Source: Enterovibrio norvegicus FF-33 (GTDB taxonomy: Bacteria; Pseudomonadota; Gammaproteobacteria; Enterobacterales; Vibrionaceae). Taken from it: 64,000 nucleotides of DNA. This document shows, in pieces, positions 1-7,594 of the stretch. Below the pieces are notes generated by a model. The model searched no databases. It saw only the letters and a program-made list of their open reading frames with translations, and was not told where the DNA came from. How positions within the stretch are numbered: the first letter of the stretch is position 1; each line of letters opens with the position of its first letter. The position numbers and the translations under genes are program-made. The stretch lies in the NCBI RefSeq assembly GCF_000286835.2, contig NZ_AJYD02000038.1, positions 1,836,720 through 1,900,719 of the forward strand, read 5' to 3'.

Positions 1-995
1 TTCGCAACTTGAAGGCCAAGGTCTTTGGTATCGGAACAACCACGGATAAGATCTGAAAACGCTTTAATTTGACGACTGAATTCAAACCTCTGAGCAATTT
101 CAGCCAACACTTCATTTTGTGCGGCAGCAAGGTCTTTCAATTCGCCTTGGCTTTCCACATCCAGCTTGAATTCGAACTGCTTGTCACGCACTTTGCTAAC
201 AATAACGCGGCGAATGTTATCTAGCGGTTTGAGGAATCGATACCATAACAGGACGGTGGACATTCCCACTGTCACAATCAACAAAAATGCCATCGAAATA
301 GCAACACCATCCATGTTTGCGCGTTGCTGAACCAGTCGATCTAGTTCGGCATGTGAGCTTTTCTCAATGGCATCATAAAATGCGCCAATAGGCCCCATGA
401 TTTTGTTTTTTGCATGGATATATTCCGGCCCGAATAACATTTGTCGTGCAAGTTCAGGATCGGGAATGACACGCTCTATACCACGAGCCGTGCGTTTCTT
501 CCCTTGGATCAAATTCATTGCCTCTTGCTCAATGGAAATGAGCTCTTGCGATCGAGAAAGTGCTTGGGTCAAAAACGACATTTGCGCCTCACTCACCCCC
601 GAATCGCGCATGCGACCGAGTAAAGAAGGGAAATCAGGACGAATTGGAATATCAGGGGCTTGCACTTCATAGTTGGGATCAGACAACTGGGCCCAATAAT
701 CAAAATTGAAACTCTCAGGAAGCGGGAGCTGCCCATCACGTACCGCTTTCACATTATCAAACAAGTAACGCCAACGATTGTTCGATGTAACAGCATAATT
801 TCGCGCAAACTGTGTGAGTAATTCGGAGCTGTTTTTCAACTCCGTCGCCAACGCATATTGTTCATAGCGTTTCTCGTAGATTTTGTTGATGTCTTCCGAA
901 AGTGCTTCTGAGCGTATGTTTGCAAATATAGTTAACACGCCAAGAACGAGAATAAACCCCATTAATGCGAAGAAAATGTGGCGAATCGATCTCAT
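1..995 (-). CDS. membrane sensor protein, N-terminal part (cut by window edge)
   Basis: An open frame runs from an ATG at 995 off the left edge, giving about 331 residues. A GGAG Shine-Dalgarno sits five bases before the ATG. The product starts MRSIRHIFFALMGFILVLGV, a membrane segment at about residues 7-27. A periplasmic helical domain of about 200 residues follows, then a second membrane segment near 232-252 and a HAMP-like stretch. The last visible residues (FSRQIKAFSDLIRGCSDTKDL) resemble the start of a GAF or coiled signalling module. This is the layout of a sensor histidine kinase, chemoreceptor or cyclase. The output domain lies outside the window, so the class cannot be decided. Confidence 0.75.
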   Translation of the reverse strand, partial: MRSIRHIFFALMGFILVLGVLTIFANIRSEALSEDINKIYEKRYEQYALATELKNSSELLTQFARNYAVTSNNRWRYLFDNVKAVRDGQLPLPESFNFDYWAQLSDPNYEVQAPDIPIRPDFPSLLGRMRDSGVSEAQMSFLTQALSRSQELISIEQEAMNLIQGKKRTARGIERVIPDPELARQMLFGPEYIHAKNKIMGPIGAFYDAIEKSSHAELDRLVQQRANMDGVAISMAFLLIVTVGMSTVLLWYRFLKPLDNIRRVIVSKVRDKQFEFKLDVESQGELKDLAAAQNEVLAEIAQRFEFSRQIKAFSDLIRGCSDTKDLGLQVA

Positions 996-1214
996 TTTGT
1001 CTCCAAAGTCTCGAAATGGTGACACCGCTATCACATAAGCGTAGACCGCTAGTGACCGTTGATAAAGTGAGAAAAAGCAAAAGCCTGTTTGCACTTATCG
1101 ATAAATCACGTCATAACTGAGTAACGCTCAAAAAATATCCAAACATGAGCAGTACGAGAGTTTGCCGCGAGCACATTGGATTGGCACAGAGACGGAACTC
1201 ATGAAGAGGTAAAA

Positions 1215-2099
1215 GTGACACCCATTTATAAAGGAACAATGGCAATGCTAATTGGCATTTCCATACTCAGCGTCGATAGTCTGTTGATCAGATTAATTGA
1301 GGCATCCGGTTGGACGTTGCTTTTCTGGCGAGGCCTGATCTCTGCAATAGTGATTACGGCATTTGTACTTGTCCGTAACCCCAAAGAATCGCTAACAGCA
1401 CTGAAAAAACCTTCCAAAAATTTACTGATCGGGTCTTTGGCATTCTCTCTCTCCACGGTGTGTTTCGTTTTATCGATTGAACACACTCAAGTTGCCAGCA
1501 CGCTTATTATTATCAATGTCAGCCCGTTGATCTGCGCAGCGCTTGCGTTTGTGTTTTTAAAAGAAAAAATTGACACAAGAACTCTCTTGGCGATCGTTGC
1601 AGCGACTTTTGGCATCGTGTTTGTTTTTTATGGGAAGGCGTTACCGAACGCGTCGTTTGGCAATATGATGGCGTTAGTCACTGCATTGATGTTGGCCACT
1701 TATTTTGTGGTACTGCGAGAAAGTAAAAGCGCAAATGCTCAATTGTTCCTGATCTTTGGCGGACTATGTACAGCGACCATTGCGCTGATAGCAGGTGCAG
1801 AGCCCTTTTCGCTGACGCAGCAAGAGTGGGTATATATTCTCATTTTGTGTGCGGGTGTTGTGCCTGTTTCCTTTATCTTGATTTCCATTGGCCCGAAATA
1901 CCTTCCTGCTGCTCATGCCAATCTCTTCATGCTGTTAGAGGCAATTCTTGGGCCGATTTTTGTTTGGATGGCATTGGGAGAAGTACCGAGTGAGAATGTA
2001 TTGATCGGGGGCGGAATTATCTTGCTGACGCTAGTGTTGTTTACACTCTCGGCGGCAAAGAGCCGAAAAATGTCCAATAAAAAGCCCAGCGCACTGTAA
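1215..2099 (+). CDS. EamA/DMT-family transporter
   Basis: Inner-membrane protein of the drug/metabolite transporter superfamily, with about ten hydrophobic segments arranged as two EamA repeats. The repeat boundary is near the middle, and each half has the usual small-residue-rich helices, for example the stretch around FWRGLISAIVI. I place the start at the GTG at 1215, because AAGAGG lies five bases upstream. An in-frame ATG at 1176 would add 13 residues that look non-membrane and has no ribosome site. The substrate cannot be read from sequence; relatives export amino acids or other metabolites. The stop codon lies inside a shared bidirectional terminator with the convergent DnaJ-related gene. 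Confidence 0.85.
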   Translation: MTPIYKGTMAMLIGISILSVDSLLIRLIEASGWTLLFWRGLISAIVITAFVLVRNPKESLTALKKPSKNLLIGSLAFSLSTVCFVLSIEHTQVASTLIIINVSPLICAALAFVFLKEKIDTRTLLAIVAATFGIVFVFYGKALPNASFGNMMALVTALMLATYFVVLRESKSANAQLFLIFGGLCTATIALIAGAEPFSLTQQEWVYILILCAGVVPVSFILISIGPKYLPAAHANLFMLLEAILGPIFVWMALGEVPSENVLIGGGIILLTLVLFTLSAAKSRKMSNKKPSAL

Positions 2100-2113
2100 T
2101 CATTACGCTGGGC
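2084..2113. terminator. bidirectional terminator between EamA gene and DnaJ-related gene
   Basis: GCCCAGCG (2084-2091) pairs with CGCTGGGC (2106-2113). On the minus strand the stem is followed by CTTTTTATT, so it mainly ends the DnaJ-related gene. It overlaps the stop codon of the EamA gene. Confidence 0.75.
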
Positions 2114-2131
2114 ATCGTGTTTAATGCCAAC

Positions 2132-2740
2132 CTATAAGCGCAAACTCTGCCACGCTTCACACATAGTACGAAATGTCGCAGCATCACCTTCAGGGCGATC
2201 GGGGTGCCACTTCAACGCCATCTTGCGCCACTGTCGGCGGATCTCTAAGTTTGATGCTGTATCTGATAACCCCAAGGCTTTTAACGCATTGCGCCGTTCT
2301 ACGGTAGTTTCGCTGCAGTGACCAACGTGCTGCTGATACCGTTTCCAAAATGACTTGAGCAGCTCTCGAACGTCTTCCGTCTGCGCATCATAGTTTTTCC
2401 AATCCATGTAGTATTCTCGCAATGGATCATCGCGATTCACTTCATGTTGGACAAAACCTGACCCTGCTCCACGCCACATCAATCGAATATCCATGGATTC
2501 AACTTGAAGCCATTGGTTGGGAAGCAACGTCTCTTGTAACTGGTAGAGCGCGTTCATGATGAGAAAATTACGCTTGAACAGGTCCAATTGGGGATCATCA
2601 TCCAAGTGGTCCATGATGGTATTTTTCTGCAGTTCAGCCATTAGGTAGTGGACTTTCCAGCTTTCATTCGACGCTTCAAGAACACTAAGTATTGGCCAGA
2701 TCAGAGGGTTATCAATTTCATCCCGTTGTTCTGCAAGCAT
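2132..2740 (-). CDS. DnaJ-related protein with C-terminal J domain
   Basis: A 202-residue cytoplasmic protein. The last ~65 residues form a J domain with the HPD motif (KWHPDR, near residues 179-181) preceded by the basic helix RRQWRKMALKW. The N-terminal ~130 residues match the layout of the DNAJ_related family of gamma-proteobacteria, where the J domain is at the C-terminus rather than the N-terminus. J domains stimulate Hsp70 (DnaK-type) ATPase, but the client or partner is unknown. There is no Gly/Phe region or zinc finger, so it is not DnaJ itself. It is transcribed alone and convergent with the EamA gene. Confidence 0.85.
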   Translation of the reverse strand: MLAEQRDEIDNPLIWPILSVLEASNESWKVHYLMAELQKNTIMDHLDDDPQLDLFKRNFLIMNALYQLQETLLPNQWLQVESMDIRLMWRGAGSGFVQHEVNRDDPLREYYMDWKNYDAQTEDVRELLKSFWKRYQQHVGHCSETTVERRNALKALGLSDTASNLEIRRQWRKMALKWHPDRPEGDAATFRTMCEAWQSLRL

Positions 2741-3156
2741 ACTGCCATTTCTCCTTTGCCCTAATGTCGTACTTATAAGACATTAATCCATAATCACGTG
2801 AATCGCCTACAAAATTGCTTTCTTCTGTAATGAGTCACAACTTCTTGCCTTCTTAAGTTTGTCGTTACCGCTCGCTATTGACAAAAGACTCAGAAAACAG
2901 GGGTTGCATACTCAGTGCCAGTTTTGAGATTGCGCGTTAGATTTTCCGACATTGTGTTCAGTGAAAAACGTGAGATATGCGCAGGGTGTTGAGAAGAAAG
3001 AAAAAAGGCCAAAGCGAGGCTTTGGCCTTTTGACTAGATAACAATAGACAAGCGTTAATCAGATTAAACGCATCGTGATAAAGCGGCAAAAAAGTGACGC
3101 AATATCATTTTCACCGCATCGCTAACAACGTTAAACGACCCGATTACACGCAGTGC
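2741..3156. other. intergenic region, DnaJ-related promoter and gcvT terminator
   Basis: This 416-base gap holds the upstream region of the DnaJ-related gene and the gcvT terminator at 3007-3027. I see no convincing coding frame or repeat in the rest. Confidence 0.6.
3001..3027 (-). terminator. rho-independent terminator of gcvT
   Basis: GGCCAAAGC (3007-3015), loop GAG, GCTTTGGCC (3019-3027). On the minus strand the stem is followed by six U (complement of 3001-3006). It lies about 130 bases past the gcvT stop. Confidence 0.9.
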
Positions 3157-4275
3157 TTAACCACGGTAATAGCGCTGTGGCACGAACGGCATTTTCTCTA
3201 CCGTCATCGGCAATTTCTTACCACGCACTTCCGCAAACACTTCCGTGCCAATCACTGCACTTGCTATTGCTACATAGCCCATCGCTACGGGTTGACCTTT
3301 GGTTGGCCCAAACGTGCCGCTGGTGACGATACCTATTTCATTGTCATCGGCATCAAACAGTTTTGCGCCTTCGCGAACAGGCGCTTTGCTTGAACCAATG
3401 AGACCAACACGCTTACGTGACACATCTTTGGTGGCGATTTGATCAAGAATGATGTCAGCACCCGGGAAGCCACCCGCACGCTCGCCATCGGCACGACGTG
3501 GCTTGCTGATCGCCCAAAGCAAACTTGCTTCAACTGGCGTGGTGGTGGTGTCGATGTCGTGCCCATACAGGCACAATCCGCACTCAAGACGCAGTGAATC
3601 ACGCGCGCCAAGACCAATCCACTCGACTTCTTCGTTCGCTAGCAGTGAGCGAGCAAACGCATCGGCTTTATCGGCAGACACTGAGATTTCATAGCCATCT
3701 TCACCGGTGTAGCCTGAGCGACTCACCACGCATTCTATGCCGCCAAGATCCATCATTGCCGCATCCATAAAGACCATGTCTGCCACAGCAGGGTTCAAAC
3801 GGGCAAGCACGTCAACCGCTTTCGGGCCTTGTAAGGCAAGCAGTGCGCGATCTTCAATCAGTTCCAGCGTGACATCCGCAGGTAAGTTAGCCTGTAGATG
3901 TGCAATGTCTTGTTCTTTACACGCTGCATTAACGACCACAAACAGGTGATCGCCAAAGTTAGTCACCATCAAGTCATCCATCAAGCCGCCTTGCTCATTG
4001 GTAAACAGTGCATAGCGTTGTTTACCTGCTGGCAGATCAATAATATCGACTGGCACTAATGCTTCCAGCGCCTTTGCCGCGTTCTCGCCATGAAGGCGAA
4101 GTTGCCCCATGTGCGAAACGTCAAACAAGCCGGCATTATCACGGCAATGAATGTGTTCTTTACGTACACCTAACGCGTACTGAACGGGCATTTCGTAACC
4201 AGCAAATGGCACCATTTTGCCACCCATTTCAATGTGCAGATCGTGTAGCGGGGTTTTCAAAAGATCCTGAGACAT
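3157..4275 (-). CDS. gcvT: glycine cleavage system T protein (aminomethyltransferase)
   Basis: 372 residues, the usual length for GcvT. It transfers the methylene carbon from aminomethyl-lipoyl GcvH to tetrahydrofolate and releases ammonia. The N-terminus has the family layout LKTPLHDLHIEMGGKMVPFAGYEMPVQY. The folate-binding domain continues through VFDVSHMGQLRLHG and YTGEDGYEIS, and the C-terminal beta-barrel through RVGLIGSSKAPVREGAKLF. It lies in the same direction as the XRE regulator upstream and divergent from sdaA-gcvH-gcvP, so the T, H and P subunits come from two opposing transcripts. The L protein (lipoamide dehydrogenase) is not in the window. Confidence 0.97.
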   Translation of the reverse strand: MSQDLLKTPLHDLHIEMGGKMVPFAGYEMPVQYALGVRKEHIHCRDNAGLFDVSHMGQLRLHGENAAKALEALVPVDIIDLPAGKQRYALFTNEQGGLMDDLMVTNFGDHLFVVVNAACKEQDIAHLQANLPADVTLELIEDRALLALQGPKAVDVLARLNPAVADMVFMDAAMMDLGGIECVVSRSGYTGEDGYEISVSADKADAFARSLLANEEVEWIGLGARDSLRLECGLCLYGHDIDTTTTPVEASLLWAISKPRRADGERAGGFPGADIILDQIATKDVSRKRVGLIGSSKAPVREGAKLFDADDNEIGIVTSGTFGPTKGQPVAMGYVAIASAVIGTEVFAEVRGKKLPMTVEKMPFVPQRYYRG

Positions 4276-4394
4276 GTTTCACTCCATGATCACGGCGTCA
4301 GCCGACGTTCTCGCATTTCCGCTCTATCTGTAAGCTCAAGATGTACGCAAGCTAAAGATATCAACGGGCTAAAATATGTGTGCACCTGACACTA

Positions 4395-5027
4395 TCAGGA
4401 CGCGGTCACCCATAAAATCAGGGCATCTTGTTCACTGGACGAGGTAAGCATGTGACCCATCGCGGCGTCGTAATACACGCTGTCACCCTCATTCAGTTCA
4501 ATCGCTTCATAAAACTCAGAAAAGAAAGCAATACTGCCTTCTAGTACTAATAGGAATTCTTCGCCATCGTGACGGATCCACTCGTCGTACTCTTCAAATG
4601 TGCGAGCACGAACCCGTGATTTGAACGGAAACATTTTTTTGTTGGTGAGTTGCGACGCCAACAATTCATGTTCATAGGTTCCCGTTGGGCGCATCTTGCC
4701 TTCACCCATGCGCGTGACATCACGACGACCCATCGCTTTGCGCTGTTTCGGTGGCGCAAACAATTGGGGAATATCAATGTTCAACCCCGCCGCCAGTTTC
4801 TGCATGGCTTGGAATGTAGGCGAGATTTGTTCATTTTCAATCTTGGATAAGGTTGAGCGCGCCAAGCCGGTTAACTTGCTCGCTTCTTCTAACGTTAGCC
4901 CACTACTCGTGCGAATTTCTTTGAGGCGCTCGCCTAACTTTAGCGGTGCAATATGTGCATCAGCTTGTCCACTCGCCCTTTCAATGGTTACTGACGGATA
5001 CACATCCTGTGCATCTGAGTCTGTCAT
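4395..5027 (-). CDS. XRE-family regulator with cupin domain, probable regulator of glycine/serine genes
   Basis: A 210-residue cytoplasmic DNA-binding protein. Residues ~30-90 are an XRE helix-turn-helix (LKEIRTSSGLTLEEASKLTG, then ARSTLSKIENEQISPTFQAM). Residues ~130-205 form a small cupin barrel (EFLLVLEGSIAFF, NEGDSVYYDA), a likely ligand-sensing domain. It sits between gcvT and sdaA and faces sdaA. A 20-base palindrome lies about 120 bases upstream of its start and a near copy lies upstream of sdaA. I infer that it autoregulates and controls both gene sets, probably in response to glycine or serine. The start ATG is preceded by GAGG. Confidence 0.9.
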   Translation of the reverse strand: MTDSDAQDVYPSVTIERASGQADAHIAPLKLGERLKEIRTSSGLTLEEASKLTGLARSTLSKIENEQISPTFQAMQKLAAGLNIDIPQLFAPPKQRKAMGRRDVTRMGEGKMRPTGTYEHELLASQLTNKKMFPFKSRVRARTFEEYDEWIRHDGEEFLLVLEGSIAFFSEFYEAIELNEGDSVYYDAAMGHMLTSSSEQDALILWVTAS

Positions 5028-5145
5028 TTTTCGTCCCTCACCTTTGGCAATTCATCAAGCACGTTGTTGGCGTCTTTGTCGTGAGCCGCCATTTTTACAC
5101 GAGAATAGATTTACTCAACACGGCCAAGTTAACATTTTTAACAAA

Positions 5146-5165
5146 AAGTTTCCTATAGGAAACTT
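5146..5165. promoter_or_regulatory. perfect 20-bp palindrome, putative XRE operator 1
   Basis: AAGTTTCCTATAGGAAACTT is a perfect 20-base inverted repeat, 119 bases upstream of the XRE-cupin gene start. The core TTTCCTATAGGAAA recurs once, upstream of sdaA. Position and symmetry fit a dimeric repressor site. Confidence 0.7.
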
Positions 5166-5431
5166 ACTCTCTCACCATTGTGTGCTTAACACTGATGTTC
5201 AGCACAGAATTTCAGACTAAGTCCAATGAGGTGACAGTTCAAGAAATAACCACCCAATCAGCAATAATTTCAAGCCACTGTTTTATATGATTATTATTTA
5301 TTTTCAAGTAAATGCTAATTGCAATCTTTTCAGCAAAATAGTAAAAAGGCAAACGTTTGCGCAAGCTTGGTATTCTTGATGCCTCTATCAAGGAACTTAA
5401 ATGCAAAACTGCCTACGGGATCACAATGAGA

Positions 5432-5447
5432 GTTTCCTATAGGAAAT
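5432..5447. promoter_or_regulatory. second TTTCCTATAGGAAA palindrome, putative operator 2
   Basis: The 14-base core TTTCCTATAGGAAA (5433-5446) is identical to the first site, and the flanking G is also shared on one side. It lies about 210 bases upstream of sdaA, so it could control the sdaA-gcvH-gcvP direction. Confidence 0.65.
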
Positions 5448-5659
5448 TTTGTTTTGCACGACGCAAATACGGGTTGTATGTTACGCAAATGTTGAAGTCG
5501 AAATAACGATAATAAACCACTCTTGCTATACCCAAAGTAGACATGTGCAAAGCACAGGCTGAAATGGGCAACAATGAGAACTGGACGACAACACATGACA
5601 CGGACTAACCATTACCTCGGTATCCGTGATGCTTAACCTACAAAGCAAGGATACGTGCG

Positions 5660-7060
5660 ATGAGTCATAGCATGTTTGACCTGTTTAAAATTGGCGTTGG
5701 CCCTTCAAGCTCCCACACTGTGGGTCCGATGTTGGCAAGCGCTCGATTCGCTTCTGCGTTACGTGAAAATGAACGGCTCCACAATGTGGAGAATGTGCGT
5801 GTCGAACTTTATGGTTCGTTGGCGCTCACCGGAAAAGGCCACGCAACCGATGTTGCTTGTGTGATGGGATTAATGGGGGAATGGCCAGATAGCATCAACT
5901 CAGACGATATCCCTACACTGGCCGCCATGGTCAAAGGCAGTAAAGAACTGCCTTTAGATGGTCATCGTTTTATTCCGTTTGATTGGGATACCGATCTGGT
6001 CTTCCATTTTGACCAAGTGCTCCCCGAACACCCTAACGGTATGACGTTGACAGCCTTCGGTGAGAATGCTGAAGCCCTGCTCTCTCGGACCTATTTTTCG
6101 GTTGGGGGAGGCTTTGTTGTAGAAAAAGGTGAAACGGATGCGCTGGCCTCTGATTTCAAGCCGCCTTTTCCATTTACCAGTGCCGTTGAACTGTTGGCAC
6201 ATTGTGAGAAAGAAAAAAAATCGATTGCGCAAATCATGTTTGTGAACGAACTCGCTCGAGCAAAACATGAGGATAAACACGCAACCATCGACACAATAAA
6301 CCAAAACATTGAAGCCATTTGGCAAGTGATGTTGTCTTGTATTGAGCGCGGCATTGAACAAGACGGCGTGTTACCTGGCGGATTACAGCTCAAACGACGT
6401 GCTAAGAATCTACACGATCGTATTGTAAAGAAAGATACCGATGGCTTGCCCGTGGACACCAACGATTGGGTCAATATGTACGCCATGGCAGTTAACGAAG
6501 AAAACGCCGCGGGCGGTCGTGTTGTCACAGCACCAACCAATGGCGCTGCAGGTGTCATCCCAGCAGTATTGGCGTACTACAACAAGTTTGTTGCGCCAAA
6601 CAATGTTGAAGGCATCCGAACGTTTTTGGCGACAGCCGCTGCGATTGGTTCGCTTTACAAAACCAATGCGTCTATTTCAGCTGCCGAAGTCGGTTGCCAA
6701 GGTGAAATTGGCGTGGCGTGCTCAATGGCAGCTGCTGGATTAGCCGCGGCGATGGGGGCGACACCAGAACAAATTGAAAACGCGGCGGAAATCGGCATGG
6801 AGCACAATCTTGGCCTGACGTGTGACCCTATCAATGGTTTGGTGCAAGTACCCTGTATTGAACGAAACACTATGGGCGCAGTGAAAGCGATTAACGCGAC
6901 TCGCTTAGCGCTCAATGGTGACGGCAGTCACCATGTTTCGCTTGATAGCGTGATTAAAACCATGCACGAGACGGGTCTCGACATGATGAGTAAGTACAAA
7001 GAAACGTCCCAAGGCGGGTTGGCAACGAACGCCATTGCCATCAATGTGGTCGCTTGCTAA
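5660..7060 (+). CDS. sdaA: L-serine ammonia-lyase (iron-sulfur dependent)
   Basis: 466 residues, single-chain L-serine dehydratase that turns L-serine into pyruvate and ammonia. It starts MFDLFKIGVGPSSSHTVGPM, the hallmark of the family. The catalytic alpha domain carries cysteines in VGCQGEIGVACSM, LTCDPINGL and VPCIER. The protein ends in a cysteine (INVVAC). In the structurally known Legionella enzyme three such cysteines plus the C-terminal one hold the 4Fe-4S cluster, so the cluster site appears complete. It is the first gene before gcvH-gcvP. This couples serine breakdown to glycine cleavage, which feeds serine formation through methylene-THF. Confidence 0.96.
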   Translation: MSHSMFDLFKIGVGPSSSHTVGPMLASARFASALRENERLHNVENVRVELYGSLALTGKGHATDVACVMGLMGEWPDSINSDDIPTLAAMVKGSKELPLDGHRFIPFDWDTDLVFHFDQVLPEHPNGMTLTAFGENAEALLSRTYFSVGGGFVVEKGETDALASDFKPPFPFTSAVELLAHCEKEKKSIAQIMFVNELARAKHEDKHATIDTINQNIEAIWQVMLSCIERGIEQDGVLPGGLQLKRRAKNLHDRIVKKDTDGLPVDTNDWVNMYAMAVNEENAAGGRVVTAPTNGAAGVIPAVLAYYNKFVAPNNVEGIRTFLATAAAIGSLYKTNASISAAEVGCQGEIGVACSMAAAGLAAAMGATPEQIENAAEIGMEHNLGLTCDPINGLVQVPCIERNTMGAVKAINATRLALNGDGSHHVSLDSVIKTMHETGLDMMSKYKETSQGGLATNAIAINVVAC

Positions 7061-7104
7061 CCGATGTTGATGTGAAAAAACCTGACCAGCACGAAGAATT
7101 TATC

Positions 7105-7167
7105 GGTGTTCAGAGGGAAATGCTGAACACCAAGGAAGCCCAAATTTTCCGCTGTATGTATAGCGGA
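7105..7167 (+). promoter_or_regulatory. two hairpins between sdaA and gcvH
   Basis: GGTGTTCAG (7105-7113) pairs perfectly with CTGAACACC (7123-7131), and TCCGCT (7148-7153) pairs with AGCGGA (7162-7167). Neither is followed by a U-run, so these are not ordinary terminators. They may set transcript processing or mRNA stability between sdaA and gcvHP. Confidence 0.45.
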
Positions 7168-7201
7168 CAACAATTAACTCGTTTCATACGGAGATGTAAA
7201 A

Positions 7202-7579
7202 ATGGATGCAACCCTGAAGTTTTCTAAGAGCCATGAGTGGGTAAAAGACAACGGCGACGGCACTGTCACTGTTGGAATTTCTGATCACGCACAACAACTT
7301 CTTGGCGATGTCGTTTTTGTCGATCTGCCGGAAGTTGGTAGTGATGTAGAAGTCGGCGAAGGCTTTTCTCTCGTAGAATCAGTAAAAGCAGCATCGGATA
7401 TTTACGGCCCAGTAAATGGCGAAGTGCTTGAAGTTAACGAAAATCTGGATGACAGCCCAGAGTTGGTTAACGAAGAACCTTTCGAGGGCGGTTGGATTGC
7501 AAAAATCAAGCTCGCAGATGACAGCAACCTTGATCATCTGATGAGCGCTGAAGCATACCTAGAAACTATCGAAGACTAA
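7202..7579 (+). CDS. gcvH: glycine cleavage system H protein
   Basis: 125 residues, the lipoyl carrier that shuttles the aminomethyl group between GcvP, GcvT and lipoamide dehydrogenase. The lipoylated lysine is in [13 protein letters not shown] (about residue 62), inside the usual hybrid-motif fold. The ATG follows GGAG at good spacing. gcvP starts 15 bases after the stop, so the two are translated from one message. Confidence 0.98.
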   Translation: MDATLKFSKSHEWVKDNGDGTVTVGISDHAQQLLGDVVFVDLPEVGSDVEVGEGFSLVESVKAASDIYGPVNGEVLEVNENLDDSPELVNEEPFEGGWIAKIKLADDSNLDHLMSAEAYLETIED

Positions 7580-7594
7580 TTCAGGACGCAGGTC

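Larger units (their letters stand above)
5028..5659. other. divergent control region between XRE regulator and sdaA
   Basis: A 632-base AT-rich region with no credible gene. It contains two copies of a TTTCCTATAGGAAA palindrome, annotated separately. I looked for the conserved core of a glycine riboswitch here and did not find it. Confidence 0.6.

Noticed and set aside
5028..7201. Glycine riboswitch upstream of sdaA or gcvH
   Set aside because: I searched both spacers by eye on both strands for the conserved glycine-aptamer core and found none; the palindromes explain the region better.
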